Source: Bradyrhizobium sp. CCGUVB1N3
GTDB taxonomy: Bacteria; Pseudomonadota; Alphaproteobacteria; Rhizobiales; Xanthobacteraceae
Direction of reading: 5' to 3'
NCBI RefSeq assembly: GCF_024199925.1
Contig: NZ_JANADR010000001.1
Span: 2,790,001-2,854,000 of the forward strand
DNA: 64,000 nt
The position numbers and the translations under genes were made by a program. Position 1 is the first letter of the stretch, and every line of letters starts with the position of its first letter. This document shows, piece after piece, positions 1 to 9,550 of the stretch. The notes below the pieces were generated by a model. That model was not told where the DNA came from. It saw only the letters and a list, made by a program, of their open reading frames with translations, and did no database searches.

Positions 1-520
1 GGCCGTTGACGACGGCGTTGAGCTTGGTCTGGCCGTCACCGGCAACGGTCTGGAACTCGCTCTCCTTCAGGCCCGTCTTCTTCAGGAACAGCGGCCAGAT
101 CTGCGTCATCGAGTCCGCGGGCGTGATCGCCACTGTCTTGCCCCTGATGTCCTCGGGCTTCCTGATGTTCTTGTCGACGAACCCCATCGCCGACATCGGG
201 CTGGTCTGGAGCAACACGCCGGTCGCGATCACAGGCGCGCCCTTGATCGCGGCGCGCATCATGGTGGGCACGTCGACATAGCCGAAGTCGGCGGTCTTGG
301 CCGCAACGGCCTGCGTTGTTGCCGCCGAGCCGCGGCCTTCCTGGATCTCGAGGTCGATGCCTTCGGCGGCGTAGATGCCCTTGGCCTTGCCGTAGTAGAA
401 CGGCGCGTGCTCGCCATAGACGTACCAGTTGAGCATCAGCACGACCTTGTCGGCGGCCTGCGCCGGCGCGACGCCGAGCGCCATCAGCGCCACCGAGACA
501 GCTCCTATCAACCGCTTCAT
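1..520 (-). CDS. ABC transporter substrate-binding protein, NMT1/THI5-like (partial)
   Basis: The gene runs off the left edge of the window, so only about the first 173 residues are visible. It begins with a signal peptide (MKRLIGAVSVALMALG, then APAQA before the mature part). The mature region contains LNWYVYGEHAPFYYGKAKG, which is typical of NMT1/THI5-type periplasmic binding proteins for pyrimidine-like, sulfonate or nitrate-like ligands. The start is the ATG at 518-520, preceded on the minus strand by a purine-rich GGGAGGAGT. It lies 55 bp downstream of the permease gene and is probably in the same operon; an ATPase may lie beyond the window. The ligand cannot be told from the sequence. 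Confidence 0.88.
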   Translation of the reverse strand, partial: MKRLIGAVSVALMALGVAPAQAADKVVLMLNWYVYGEHAPFYYGKAKGIYAAEGIDLEIQEGRGSAATTQAVAAKTADFGYVDVPTMMRAAIKGAPVIATGVLLQTSPMSAMGFVDKNIRKPEDIRGKTVAITPADSMTQIWPLFLKKTGLKESEFQTVAGDGQTKLNAVVNG

Positions 521-575
521 CGCTACTCCTCCCACTCCCTTTTTTGGCTTCGGCCGTTGCTGGCCGCTGGTTGGC

Positions 576-1385
576 TTATGAGGCGAAAATGACATCCTCG
601 CGCTGGCTGACATGCCAGGGAATGACGAGGCGCTCGATGCGGTCGACGATCCAGAACAGCACCACGCCGAGCAGCGCCAGGATGACCAGCGCCGCGAACA
701 TCGTCGGCAGGTCGAACGTTCCGATCGAGCGCTGCATGACGTAGCCGATGCCGGAATTGGAACCGACGAACTCGCCGACCACGGCGCCGACCACGGCGAG
801 GGTCACCGAGACTTTCAGGCCGGAGAAGATCGCCGGCAGCGCATGCGGCAGGTTCACCGCGAGGAACACCTGGAAGCGGCTGCCCTGCATGGCGCGGGCG
901 AGATCGACCATGTCAGGATCGACCGATTTGAAGCCCTGCACGGCGGAGACAACGACGGGGAAGAACCCGAGCAGGAATGCGGAAATCACTTTTGGAATGA
1001 TGCCGAAGCCGAACCAGACCACGAACAAGGGCGCGATCGCGATCTTCGGCACGGACTGCGAGAACACCAGAAGCGGATAGACGTAGCTCTCCACCGTCTT
1101 CGAGCCCGCGATCAGCATCGCCACGGGAATGCCGAACAGCGCGGACAGCAGGAAGCCGCAGATCGTCGCATAGGTCGTCGGCCAGGACTGCCGCAACAGT
1201 TCCGGCCAATCGGTGCGCAGCACGGCGACGACGTCGGCCGGTGCCGGGATCTGGTAGGCGGGGATCCTGAACAGCCGGATCGCGAGATCCCAGGCAATGA
1301 CGACGAACACCAGGAACAGGAACGGCCGCACCCAGGCGGCATTCAGCATCTTCGACAGCGCGCCTTGCGGTCTGACCTCCGCCAC
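576..1385 (-). CDS. ABC transporter permease
   Basis: This 269-residue integral membrane protein has about six hydrophobic segments and the ABC permease EAA-like loop around residues 160-180 (LARAMQGSRFQVFLAVNLP). This loop docks onto the cytoplasmic ATPase. It belongs to the SsuC/TauC/ThiX-type family that partners NMT1-like binding proteins, which agrees with the gene immediately downstream. In the transcript it precedes the binding protein, so it is probably the first visible gene of the importer operon. Length is normal for the family. The transported substrate is not known. Confidence 0.92.
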   Translation of the reverse strand: MAEVRPQGALSKMLNAAWVRPFLFLVFVVIAWDLAIRLFRIPAYQIPAPADVVAVLRTDWPELLRQSWPTTYATICGFLLSALFGIPVAMLIAGSKTVESYVYPLLVFSQSVPKIAIAPLFVVWFGFGIIPKVISAFLLGFFPVVVSAVQGFKSVDPDMVDLARAMQGSRFQVFLAVNLPHALPAIFSGLKVSVTLAVVGAVVGEFVGSNSGIGYVMQRSIGTFDLPTMFAALVILALLGVVLFWIVDRIERLVIPWHVSQREDVIFAS

Positions 1386-1693
1386 GTCTCACTCCCGGTC
1401 TTCTTTTTCGTTCTCGGGAGAAATTAACTTGTTGGATAAATACTGTCCAGCGCTTTCCCTGTGGCGTTTTGTGGCGCCTGCCCGACCCGGCATTCCGAGA
1501 GCTTGATCGGATATCAAGGGCGATCGACGGGTTCCGCTCCGTTCGCCCGCTCCTGCGCATGTCGATGATCGCGCGCTGCTGATTTGCCCGACGCGTCAAA
1601 GGCTTCGCGCAACGCGCAAGGCGTTGGACCGGCGGCCGCCGGCTACTTTGCATGGGGTTGTTTTCGAGGTTTGGTTTGCCGTCGCGTCGGACG
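1386..1693. other. Intergenic region upstream of ABC permease
   Basis: There is no convincing gene here. The region should hold the leftward promoter of the ABC operon. It carries a TTGAT/ATCAA dyad at 1503-1517 and one copy of a dispersed 25-bp repeat at 1643-1667. Confidence 0.6.
1643..1667 (+). repeat. Dispersed 25-bp repeat, copy 1
   Basis: The sequence starts CTACTTTGCATGGGG and ends GTTGTTTTCGA. An identical 25-mer is at 48809-48833, and 22 of its bases recur inverted at 53770-53791. All three copies are intergenic. Confidence 0.8.
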
Positions 1694-2434
1694 CTAGACC
1701 GGCTGGTGCTGCGGGACGCGCCGTTTCGACGCCTTGACCATGCCGAACAATTCCGCCGAGCGCCCGGTCAGCGCCGCCAGCACGAGACCGATCATATGCG
1801 CGAGCCGCTCCTCCTTGGCGTCTTTCCCGAGCAGGTCGCGGCCGAAAATCACGCTCAGCGTGGCGCTGTTGGAGAGATAGAAGAAGGTGAGCGCCGCGAT
1901 CGAGATGTAGAGCTGCACCGGATCGACCGCGATCTGGAAGTCGCCGCTCTCGACGCCGCGGCGAACCACGGTGCGGATCATCTCGACGAAGGGCGAGTGC
2001 ATCGACTTGACCTTGGTCGAGCGCTTCAGATGTCTTGCGCGCGAAAGATTCTCGGTCTGGAGCAGCGACAGGAATTCGGGATTTTGCAGGAAGTAATTCC
2101 AGGTGAACTCGATCAGCCGCTTGATGGCCTCGGGCGGATCGAGATGCTCGAGATCGAGCCCCCGCTCCTCGTTGCGTATCTTCTCATAGGCGCCCTCCAG
2201 CACCGCAAGATAAAGTTCGTCCTTCTTGCCGACGTGGTAGTAGAGCATGCGCTTGTTGGCGCCGGCCTTGGCCGCGATGCGGTCGACGCGGGCCCCCGCA
2301 AGGCCATGGGCCGAAAACTCCTGCTTCGCCGCTTCGAGGATGCGGAGCCGCATCCCTTCCGGGTCACGCTGCCATTTGAGAGCTCGTTTTGCCTTCGCCA
2401 AACCGGTTGCCCGCCGATGCCTGTCCGATTGCAT
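1694..2434 (-). CDS. TetR/AcrR family transcriptional regulator
   Basis: This 246-residue protein has the TetR N-terminal helix-turn-helix at about residues 28-75 (RILEAAKQEFSAHGLAG, then RIAAKAGANKRMLYYHVGKK). The helical C-terminal ligand and dimer domain follows. The TLSVIFGRDLLG-type C-terminal region resembles RutR-like family members. It starts 35 bp after the VOC gene and is probably co-transcribed with it. It may control that gene, itself or the ABC importer downstream. The ligand is unknown. Confidence 0.9.
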   Translation of the reverse strand: MQSDRHRRATGLAKAKRALKWQRDPEGMRLRILEAAKQEFSAHGLAGARVDRIAAKAGANKRMLYYHVGKKDELYLAVLEGAYEKIRNEERGLDLEHLDPPEAIKRLIEFTWNYFLQNPEFLSLLQTENLSRARHLKRSTKVKSMHSPFVEMIRTVVRRGVESGDFQIAVDPVQLYISIAALTFFYLSNSATLSVIFGRDLLGKDAKEERLAHMIGLVLAALTGRSAELFGMVKASKRRVPQHQPV

Positions 2435-2469
2435 GTATCACGCGCACAAGGATTTGAGAATGCGAGCGA

Positions 2470-3318
2470 TCACGCCGCCGGCTTCGGTGCGCGCTCGAGG
2501 AGGATCGTCTGGATGCCGCAGGTGCGGCTGCGCACCGTCATCACCCGCGTGCCCGGCTTTCGGCCGTTGCGCACCTCGCTGACGTCGACGCCCGCGGCGA
2601 TCAGGCGGGCGCGGGTCGCTTCGATGTCGGCGACGCGCCAGCTCAGGCCCCAGAGCCGGTCATGACTGAGGTCGCCGCCCGCGACCGGCCGGCGCACCAC
2701 CTCGACGATGAGGTCGCCGCAGCGGAAGAACATCAGCTGGCCCCAGTCGTGATGCGAGCGGTCGAGCGCCAGATCGAGCCCGAGCCGGGCGCCATAGAGC
2801 GCCGCGGCACGCTCGGAATCCTCGGTCGCGACCACGACGTGGTCGAGCCCTTCGATCGGGCCGACGTCGGTCACATCTGAAATCGGGCGCTGCTCGGCGA
2901 GCTCGAGAAAGAACATGCGCACGCCGCGCGTGAGCTCGGTGGCCGTGCGGGTGCGCTTCCAGTGCAGCACCGCGCCGCTCTCGGCGTCGCGGCTCTCGAC
3001 CTCCACGACCGGCTCCGGCTTCAGCGCCACACGGTCGAGCCGCCGGTGCATCTTGCCGACGTCTGCGACGCGGAAGCACAGGCTTGCGAGCACGCCCTCG
3101 TGGTCGTCCAGCAGCGCACGCATCCGGTCGGCGGTGACGCTGAAGCCGCTCGGCGCCATCAATTCCAGCGTCATATTGTCGAGGGTGAACAGCACGCGAT
3201 CGGCGCCGTCGCCGGAGTTCTGCCAGGCCGGCGCCCGTGCCAGCAGGGTCTGATAGGCGGCCTTGGCGGCGCCGATATCGCTGACCAGGGCGACCACGTG
3301 ATCGAGGCCGGTGATCAT
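2470..3318 (-). CDS. VOC (glyoxalase/bleomycin-resistance) superfamily protein, two domains
   Basis: The 282-residue protein contains two vicinal-oxygen-chelate modules. The first begins at residue 3 (GLDHVVALVSDIGAAKAAY) and the second near residue 155 (GLDHVVVATEDSERAAALY). Each has the expected histidine in the first strand. Such proteins are metal-dependent lyases, dioxygenases or binding proteins. The lone VOC-TetR pair gives no pathway. It lies divergent from the first sugar kinase, with a 212-bp shared upstream region. Confidence 0.87.
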   Translation of the reverse strand: MITGLDHVVALVSDIGAAKAAYQTLLARAPAWQNSGDGADRVLFTLDNMTLELMAPSGFSVTADRMRALLDDHEGVLASLCFRVADVGKMHRRLDRVALKPEPVVEVESRDAESGAVLHWKRTRTATELTRGVRMFFLELAEQRPISDVTDVGPIEGLDHVVVATEDSERAAALYGARLGLDLALDRSHHDWGQLMFFRCGDLIVEVVRRPVAGGDLSHDRLWGLSWRVADIEATRARLIAAGVDVSEVRNGRKPGTRVMTVRSRTCGIQTILLERAPKPAA

Positions 3319-3530
3319 TATTCCCCCCTATTTGACCGCCCCGGAACAACGGGTCGAAATACGGCATTTGTCCGGGCTTGGCATTGCCCAGCGATGGTCG
3401 TATTCCGGCCCTATGCTCACCTCAAGCGCCGAGGGCGGTGCCTGTGCGAATAATTTCCGCGTTCCATCCGCGGAAGCGGTGCTAATGTAGTGCCGCCGGC
3501 CGGGACCACCCAGCGCATCACGGACAACCA

Positions 3531-4424
3531 ATGCAGGCTCTCTTTATCGGACAGACCTATATCGACGTCACCTTCATTACCGACCACATGCCGACCGGCG
3601 ACGAGAAGCACGTGGCGGATGCTTACGCGGTCTCGTTCGGCGGCAATGCGGTAACTGCGGCTTTCTGCTGCGCCAAGCTGGGAATCGTGCCCGACCTTAT
3701 CGCGACCGTCGCCAATGACTGGCTCGGGCGGATGTTCCAGGACATGTGCGCGAAATATGCGATCTCGCTGCACAACCGGAAGGTCAACCAGTCCTCGCTG
3801 TCCTTCATCATGCCCAAGGACGGCAAGCGCGCCATCGTCCGCTGCCGCGACGATCACCACATCCACCCCTTCCCGATCCTCAATCTCGGCAGCTGCCGCG
3901 CGCTGCACATCGACGGCCACCAGCCCGATGCAGCGATCCACTACGCAAAAGTCTGCCGCGAGGCCGGCATCTTGACCTCGCTCGACGGCGGCGGCCTGCG
4001 CACCAACACGCATGAGCTCCTGGAGTTCATCGATGTTGCGATCGTCGCGGAGCGGCTGTGCGAGCAGATGGACCTGACACCGGACAAGATGCTCGATTAC
4101 CTCAAGAGCCGCGGCTGCAGGATCGGCGGCGTCACCATGGGTGAGAAGGGCCTGCTCTGGTACAACGAGACCGGGGCGGTCGACATCATGCCCGCCATGC
4201 CAATTCCGCGCGAGCGCGTGATCGACACCAATGGCGCCGGCGATGTGTTCCACGGCGCCTACATCTATTCCTACCTCGCCCACCCCGGCAAAAGCTGGCG
4301 CGAGCATTTCGACTTCGCCCGCGCCGCCTCGACCTTCAAGATCCAGCGCCTCGGCAACGAGGCCGGCTTGCCGACCCTTGTCGACATCGCCAAAGTCAGG
4401 CAGGAATTCGAGGTCAGGGTTTAG
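3531..4424 (+). CDS. PfkB-family carbohydrate kinase
   Basis: The 297-residue protein has the PfkB signature near the C-terminus, DTNGAGDVFHGA at about residues 232-243. It contains the catalytic Asp and the anion-hole glycines that bind ATP phosphates. The N-terminal half has the sugar-lid region (SFGGNAVTAAFCCAKLG). The substrate is probably a sugar, sugar acid or nucleoside, but cannot be specified. It is followed after 32 bp by a second PfkB kinase on the same strand, probably in one transcript. Confidence 0.88.
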   Translation: MQALFIGQTYIDVTFITDHMPTGDEKHVADAYAVSFGGNAVTAAFCCAKLGIVPDLIATVANDWLGRMFQDMCAKYAISLHNRKVNQSSLSFIMPKDGKRAIVRCRDDHHIHPFPILNLGSCRALHIDGHQPDAAIHYAKVCREAGILTSLDGGGLRTNTHELLEFIDVAIVAERLCEQMDLTPDKMLDYLKSRGCRIGGVTMGEKGLLWYNETGAVDIMPAMPIPRERVIDTNGAGDVFHGAYIYSYLAHPGKSWREHFDFARAASTFKIQRLGNEAGLPTLVDIAKVRQEFEVRV

Positions 4425-4456
4425 TCTTCGCCGTAGTTTCGCATCTGGGGTATCAC

Positions 4457-5374
4457 ATGGGGCGCGTCTTCGTCGCCGGCAGCATCAATATGGATGTGGT
4501 GGCGACTGCCGATCGCCATCCCAGGGTCGGTGAGACCGTCGCCGGCAAGCAGGTGCTATACTTCCCGGGCGGCAAGGGTGCCAACCAAGCGGTCGCAGCC
4601 TCAAGACTCGGCGCACGGACCACGCTGATCGGCCGGCTCGGCAAAGACTCCTTCGGCGCGGAGCTGAAGGCGTTCCTCGGCGGTCAAGGCATCGATCTTG
4701 GCTATGTCCAGGAGACGGCGGAGGCCCACACCGGCACCGCCATCATCACCGTCGCCGAGGCCGACAACACCATCGTCGTCATTCCCGGCACCAATGCGCT
4801 GGTCAGCGCCGAGGACGTCGGTGTCGCGCCGTTGGCGAAGGACGATGTCGCGGTCAGCCAGTTCGAGATTCCGCTGCCGACGATTGCCGCCTTCTTCCGG
4901 CGTGCCCGCGCGGCGCAGGCGCGGACGCTGCTCAACCCGGCACCGGCACAGAAATTCGGCCGCGACCTGCTCGAGCTGGTCGACGTCCTCGTGCTGAACG
5001 AGACCGAGCTTGGCCTGCTCGCGGGAACCGAATTGTCAGACGGCGACGAGGTCGCGCGGATCATCGACGTGGCGCGCAGACTTCAGGCTGGCCCGGACCA
5101 GACCATCTGCGTCACGCTCGGCAAGCGCGGCGTTGTCGCGCTCGCCGGCCGCGAGGAGCTGGTCGTGCCGGGCCGCGTGGTGCGGGCGGTCGACACCACC
5201 GGCGCCGGCGATTGCTTCGTCGGCGCGCTGGCGGCGCAGCTTGCGGATGGCGCAGCCTTGCGCGACGCGCTCGCCTTTGCCAACGCCGCCGCCTCGATCT
5301 CCGTGCAGCGCATGGGTGCCGGCCCCTCGATGCCGACGGCGGAAGAAGTTTCCGCCGTCCTCAACAAAGGCTGA
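4457..5374 (+). CDS. rbsK: Ribokinase (PfkB family)
   Basis: The 305-residue protein has both PfkB signatures: an N-terminal GGKGANQAVAASRLG at about residues 40-54 and a C-terminal DTTGAGDCFVGALAAQL at about residues 247-263. The N-terminal GSINMDVVATADRHPRVGET is strongly ribokinase-like. It should phosphorylate D-ribose at O5 using ATP in the cytoplasm. No ribose transporter lies nearby, so a related pentose or deoxyribose is also possible. Its stop codon abuts the stop of the convergent flavoprotein gene with no gap. Confidence 0.85.
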   Translation: MGRVFVAGSINMDVVATADRHPRVGETVAGKQVLYFPGGKGANQAVAASRLGARTTLIGRLGKDSFGAELKAFLGGQGIDLGYVQETAEAHTGTAIITVAEADNTIVVIPGTNALVSAEDVGVAPLAKDDVAVSQFEIPLPTIAAFFRRARAAQARTLLNPAPAQKFGRDLLELVDVLVLNETELGLLAGTELSDGDEVARIIDVARRLQAGPDQTICVTLGKRGVVALAGREELVVPGRVVRAVDTTGAGDCFVGALAAQLADGAALRDALAFANAAASISVQRMGAGPSMPTAEEVSAVLNKG

Positions 5375-6595
5375 TCAAGCCAGCGCGCTCTTCAAATCGA
5401 AAGTCTCGTCCGCGGCCTTGTCGGGCGCGAGCGAGCGGTCCATGCCGAGCAGGCGGCGGCCGAACATGTGGTCGCCGGCGCGGTTGATGGACTCGATGCC
5501 GAGCAGCTTGTCGCCCTTGTAGCAGAAGGCCGAGAACGCCTTCTTCGTGGGGTCGCCGCGCAGCACGACGCGGTCGTAGCCTGTGGTCAGCCCCGCGATT
5601 TGCAGCTTGTCGTCGCCCTGGTCGCTCCAGAACCAGGGCTGGCCGTCATAGACCTTCCTGTCGCCGGTCAGCCGCGCCGCCACGCAGCGGGCGTGGTCGG
5701 TAGCGTTCTGCACCGACTCCAGCCGCAGCGAGCCGCCGAAACGCGGGCTCGCGAACAGCGCACAATCGCCGACCGCCGAGATGTTCGGATCGGCTGTCAG
5801 GAGATATTCGTCGACGATGATGCCGGAGGCAACCGCAAGCCCCGCCTCTGCCGCAAGCTCGATATTCGGCAGCACCCCGACGCCGACCACGACGAGATCC
5901 GCCGGCAGATGACGGCCGTCGCTTAAGGACACGCCGGTGATCTTGCGGTCCTCGGCCTCGATGCTGGTCGCCTGCACGCCGAGATGAATGCGGATGCCGG
6001 CCTCGCGATGGCGCTCCTGGAAATATTCCGAGACCTCCGCCGTCACCGCCCGCGCCATCACGCGCGGCGCGAGCTCGAGCACGTCGACCTCCAGGCCCTT
6101 GATCCGGGCGGTCGACGCGAATTCGAGTCCAATGAAGCCCGCGCCGATCACCACGACCCGTGTCTTCGACGGGATGATCTTTCGCAACGCCTCGCTCTCG
6201 TCGAGGATGCGCAGGTATTTGACATCAGGAAGATTGGCGTTGGGCAGATCGAGCAGCCGGTTGCGCGCGCCCGTCGCCAGCACGAGGTGGCCGTAATCGA
6301 GCATGTCGCCGGAGGCGAGGTGAACCTTGCGCCCGGCGCGGTCGATCGAGGTCACGCGGCCCGCGATCAGCTCAATCTTCTGGTCGGTATAGAATTTCTC
6401 CGGCCGGAACATCAGGCTTTCAGGGCCAGCCGAGCCCTTGATATAGGCCTTGGACAAAGGCGGCCGCTGATACGGCAGATGTGCCTCGTCATTGATCAAG
6501 CAGACGCGACCGGCAAAGCCGGACTGACGCAGGGACGCGGCGACCTGGTAGCCACCATGGCCCGCGCCGACGATAATCACCGAACCATCCGTCAT
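5375..6595 (-). CDS. FAD-dependent oxidoreductase, ferredoxin/rubredoxin reductase type
   Basis: The 406-residue protein has an N-terminal FAD-binding Rossmann motif (VIIVGAGHGGYQVAASL), an NAD(P)-binding motif near residue 148 (VVVIGAGFIGLEFAS), the second FAD motif (ISAVGDCALF) and the C-terminal reductase domain with its QPWFWSDQG motif. It resembles class I P450 or ring-hydroxylating-oxygenase ferredoxin reductases such as palustrisredoxin reductase of Rhodopseudomonas. No ferredoxin, P450 or oxygenase is adjacent. It therefore probably serves a redox partner encoded elsewhere. Confidence 0.9.
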   Translation of the reverse strand: MTDGSVIIVGAGHGGYQVAASLRQSGFAGRVCLINDEAHLPYQRPPLSKAYIKGSAGPESLMFRPEKFYTDQKIELIAGRVTSIDRAGRKVHLASGDMLDYGHLVLATGARNRLLDLPNANLPDVKYLRILDESEALRKIIPSKTRVVVIGAGFIGLEFASTARIKGLEVDVLELAPRVMARAVTAEVSEYFQERHREAGIRIHLGVQATSIEAEDRKITGVSLSDGRHLPADLVVVGVGVLPNIELAAEAGLAVASGIIVDEYLLTADPNISAVGDCALFASPRFGGSLRLESVQNATDHARCVAARLTGDRKVYDGQPWFWSDQGDDKLQIAGLTTGYDRVVLRGDPTKKAFSAFCYKGDKLLGIESINRAGDHMFGRRLLGMDRSLAPDKAADETFDLKSALA

Positions 6596-6840
6596 CGGAA
6601 CAGCCCAACTTTCTGGACACGAGCGTTACCCATGTCGTCTCCTCTCTCACTGATTTTGGCTCGCTGGCCTTGTCGGTCGAGGAGCCGGCGCTCGTGTCCG
6701 TCCCTAAACGATGGCACCGCCATTTGACCCTATCGTTCCCGGTAACGCAAGAGCGACTGGCAGCATCCGGCGGTGGGGATTGTCTCCCCTCGCCTTCTGC
6801 GATTTAGTTGCGGCAAAGACCTCTTGCCGGGGATTTTGCC

Positions 6841-7638
6841 ATGTCCGTATCCACTGCCTCCCATTCCGACGACGCCGCGCTGCTGCGCATCGACGGCTCC
6901 GTCGCCACCATCACGCTCAACCGCCCCGCCGCGTTCAACTCGATCAATCTCGCGATCGCGCAGAGGCTCGAGCAGATCGCCACCGAGATCGAGGCTTCCG
7001 ACGCGATCAGGGTCGTCGTCATCGAAGGCGAAGGCCGCGCCTTCTGCGCCGGCGGCGATTTGCAGACCATCGGTGCCGCGGCCGAAGCCAACACGGTAAC
7101 GCCGGTCGTGGGCGAGCTGTTGAAGCATTATCACGCCTTCATCGAGACGCTCAGGCGCATGCCAAAATTGTCGCTCTCGAGCGTGCACGGCTCGGCCGCC
7201 GGCGCCGGCATGGGGCTCGCCTTCGTCACCGACCTCTGTATCGCCGCGGAAGATGCCAAGTTCACGCCGGCCTATGCCAAGATCGGCGTGTCGCCGGACG
7301 GCGGCAGCACAGTCGGGATCGTCGGAACCGTCGGCACAAGGCGCGCGCTGCAGATATTCCTCGTGGAGGACAGCTTTACCGCACAGCAGGCCCAAGAATG
7401 GGGCCTCGTCGCCAAGGTCGTTCCCGCGGCTGAGCTCAAGGCCGCCACGCGGCAGCTCGCAGAGCGTCTCGCGCAAAATCCGCCAGCCGCAATCGCGGGA
7501 ACAAAATCGTTGGTCTATCAGGCCGCGACGACGCCGGTGAGACAGCAGCTCGATGCCGAGGAGCACAAGATCATCATGGCGATGCACACGGATGATTTTC
7601 GCGTCGCCGTGAAGAAATTCACCAGCAAGTCGAAATGA
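6841..7638 (+). CDS. Enoyl-CoA hydratase/isomerase family protein
   Basis: The 265-residue crotonase-fold protein has the first oxyanion-hole region (GRAFCAGGDLQTIG) and the second (GSAAGAGMGLAFVTDLCIAA). It probably hydrates or isomerises an acyl-CoA. The usual hydratase glutamate pair is not evident (the second position reads SPDGGS), so isomerase or another crotonase activity is possible. The ATG at 6841 is preferred over an in-frame TTG at 6808, because the family begins close to this point. Its TGA overlaps the ATG of the next gene by 4 bp, which implies translational coupling. Confidence 0.87.
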   Translation: MSVSTASHSDDAALLRIDGSVATITLNRPAAFNSINLAIAQRLEQIATEIEASDAIRVVVIEGEGRAFCAGGDLQTIGAAAEANTVTPVVGELLKHYHAFIETLRRMPKLSLSSVHGSAAGAGMGLAFVTDLCIAAEDAKFTPAYAKIGVSPDGGSTVGIVGTVGTRRALQIFLVEDSFTAQQAQEWGLVAKVVPAAELKAATRQLAERLAQNPPAAIAGTKSLVYQAATTPVRQQLDAEEHKIIMAMHTDDFRVAVKKFTSKSK

Positions 7639-8216
7639 AGGTGCTGACCCCATCACGCTCGTTCTACGGCCTCCGTCATGGCGCGACCGACTGGAATCGC
7701 GAGGGACGTTTCCAGGGACGGACCGACAATCCGCTGAACGCGGATGGCCTCACGCAAGCCCATGCAGCCGGAGACGTGCTGCGCGGCGTCGGCATCAGCC
7801 GCATCGTCACCAGTCCGCTGGTGCGCGCGGCAAGAACGGCCGAGATCATTGCAGCCGCGATCTCGGCGCCGTTGACGATCGACGACCGCATCATCGAGTG
7901 CGATTTCGGCAGCTTCGAGGGACTATCCGTCCGCGCCGCCATGGAGAAGCACGGCGTCAAATCGGCCGAGGGCCTCATATCCATTCTGCCCGCCGACGGT
8001 GAAGCCTGGGATGTCGTCACCGAACGGTCGCTGGCTTGCGTGTCGGGGTGGCTGGAGCGGCACCCCGACGAGCACATCCTGTTCGTCTGCCATGATGCAG
8101 TGATGCAGGCGCTTGCGCGGTCGCTGTGCGGCGGCTTTTTCCAGAACCGCCACGGCACGCCCTTTCGGTACGTGCCCTCACGGCAGGGGTGGAGCGTCGA
8201 GGAAGTTCGCTACTGA
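7635..8216 (+). CDS. Histidine phosphatase family protein (phosphoglycerate-mutase-like)
   Basis: The 193-residue protein has the RHG motif (FYGLRHGATDWN, about residues 11-22) with the nucleophilic His. A conserved Arg follows (GRFQGRTDNPLN), as does a C-terminal catalytic His in LFVCHDAVMQAL. It fits small cytosolic phosphatases acting on phosphorylated sugars or alpha-ribazole phosphate. It overlaps the upstream hydratase by 4 bp (ATGA). It also overlaps the convergent TRAP permease gene by 7 bp at its end. Confidence 0.87.
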   Translation: MKVLTPSRSFYGLRHGATDWNREGRFQGRTDNPLNADGLTQAHAAGDVLRGVGISRIVTSPLVRAARTAEIIAAAISAPLTIDDRIIECDFGSFEGLSVRAAMEKHGVKSAEGLISILPADGEAWDVVTERSLACVSGWLERHPDEHILFVCHDAVMQALARSLCGGFFQNRHGTPFRYVPSRQGWSVEEVRY

Positions 8217-9550
8217 GGGCAGATATAGCCCGTGCCCGCCGGCGACTTGAAGCAGCCGACCGACTCGGGAAGCACTTGCCGCGGCAGCCACAAAACCACG
8301 CTCGGAAAATAGATCGCAAAGGCGATAGTGGCGAAGAACACGACATAGATCGGCAATGCGGCGCGCAGCGCCTTGGCAAAGCTGATCCCGACGAATTTCG
8401 AGGCCATCAGCAGCACCAGGCCGTAGGGCGGCGTGATCAGGCCGAAGGCGAGCGTTGCGATCAGCACCACGCCCATATGCACGCCGTTGATGTCGCCCGC
8501 TTCCGTCAGCGCGTTGACCAGCGGCATGAAGATGATGATGGTCGGCACCGGCTCGATGAAGTCGCCGACCACGGTGAACAGCAACACCATCAAGAGCATG
8601 ATCAAATGCGGATCGTTGCCGGCGATCGAGGTGATCCATTCCGCGATGTAGTTCGCGCCGCGCAAATAAGCGAGCATCCAGCCGAAGGCGTTGGCGGCGC
8701 CGATCGTGATCAGCGGCAGCGAGAAGATCAGCCCGGCGAGGCAGAAATCGTACGGAATCTTCCTGAAGTGGCCGCGGTTCAGTGCGGGGATCACGACCAG
8801 GATGATCCAGGCCACGGCAACCACGCCGGCTTCCGTCGGCGTGAACCAGCCGGTCAAAATGCCGCCGAGCAGGATGACCGGGATCATCAGCGGCAGGGCC
8901 GCATCGCCGGCAGCGAACACCACCTGCCGCAGCGGCGCGCGCGGCTTGCGCAGGCCCGAGGGGCCGAAGAAGTAGCAATAGATCATCAGGCCGAAGCCGA
9001 TCATCAGGCCGGGCACGACGCCCGCCATGAACAGGCCGGCGATCGAAACATTGCCGACGGCGCCATAGACCACCGCGGTGATGCTCGGCGGCACCAGCGC
9101 GGCAATCGTCGAGGCCGACGCAATGATCGCGGCGATGAACGCCGGCTCGTAGCCCTCGCGCTTCATCGGGCCACCGAGCGCGCGGCTCATCACGGCGACG
9201 TCGGCCGTCGTCGAGCCCGACATTTCCGAGAAGAACATGCTGAAGACGACGACGACCTGCGACAGCCCGCCCCTGATATGGCCGACCAGCGACACCGAGA
9301 GGTTCGCGATTCTTACCACCACATTCGCCGAACTCATGAGCTCGCCGACCAGCAGGAAGAACGGGATCGCCAGCAGCGCCTCGGAATCGACGCCGTCAAA
9401 GATCTTCTGGATGATGGCGGCGAGCGAAACGTCGGACAGGATCGCGCCGATGAAGACGCCGGCCATCAGCGAGAACGGCACGGGCACGCCAAGATAGCCG
9501 AAGAACAGGAAGCAGGACGACATCAACACCAGGACGACGGGTGCGCTCAC
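8210..9550 (-). CDS. TRAP transporter large permease, DctM type
   Basis: The 446-residue very hydrophobic protein has about 12 membrane segments. It shows DctM-family features, such as GSTTADVAVMSRALGGPMKR near residue 110 and the two inverted halves of the elevator-type transporter. It forms the sodium-driven channel subunit of a DctPQM system. Its start overlaps the stop of the small-permease gene by 4 bp. Upstream binding protein, sugar-acid dehydratase and GntR genes suggest a uronate or aldonate substrate; this is inference. Confidence 0.93.
   Translation of the reverse strand: MSAPVVLVLMSSCFLFFGYLGVPVPFSLMAGVFIGAILSDVSLAAIIQKIFDGVDSEALLAIPFFLLVGELMSSANVVVRIANLSVSLVGHIRGGLSQVVVVFSMFFSEMSGSTTADVAVMSRALGGPMKREGYEPAFIAAIIASASTIAALVPPSITAVVYGAVGNVSIAGLFMAGVVPGLMIGFGLMIYCYFFGPSGLRKPRAPLRQVVFAAGDAALPLMIPVILLGGILTGWFTPTEAGVVAVAWIILVVIPALNRGHFRKIPYDFCLAGLIFSLPLITIGAANAFGWMLAYLRGANYIAEWITSIAGNDPHLIMLLMVLLFTVVGDFIEPVPTIIIFMPLVNALTEAGDINGVHMGVVLIATLAFGLITPPYGLVLLMASKFVGISFAKALRAALPIYVVFFATIAFAIYFPSVVLWLPRQVLPESVGCFKSPAGTGYICPQ

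Noticed and set aside
1503..1517. TTGAT-N5-ATCAA dyad as an FNR/FixK box
   Set aside because: The spacing is one base longer than the FixK/FNR consensus (TTGAT-N4-ATCAA), and the downstream ABC operon gives no reason for oxygen control.
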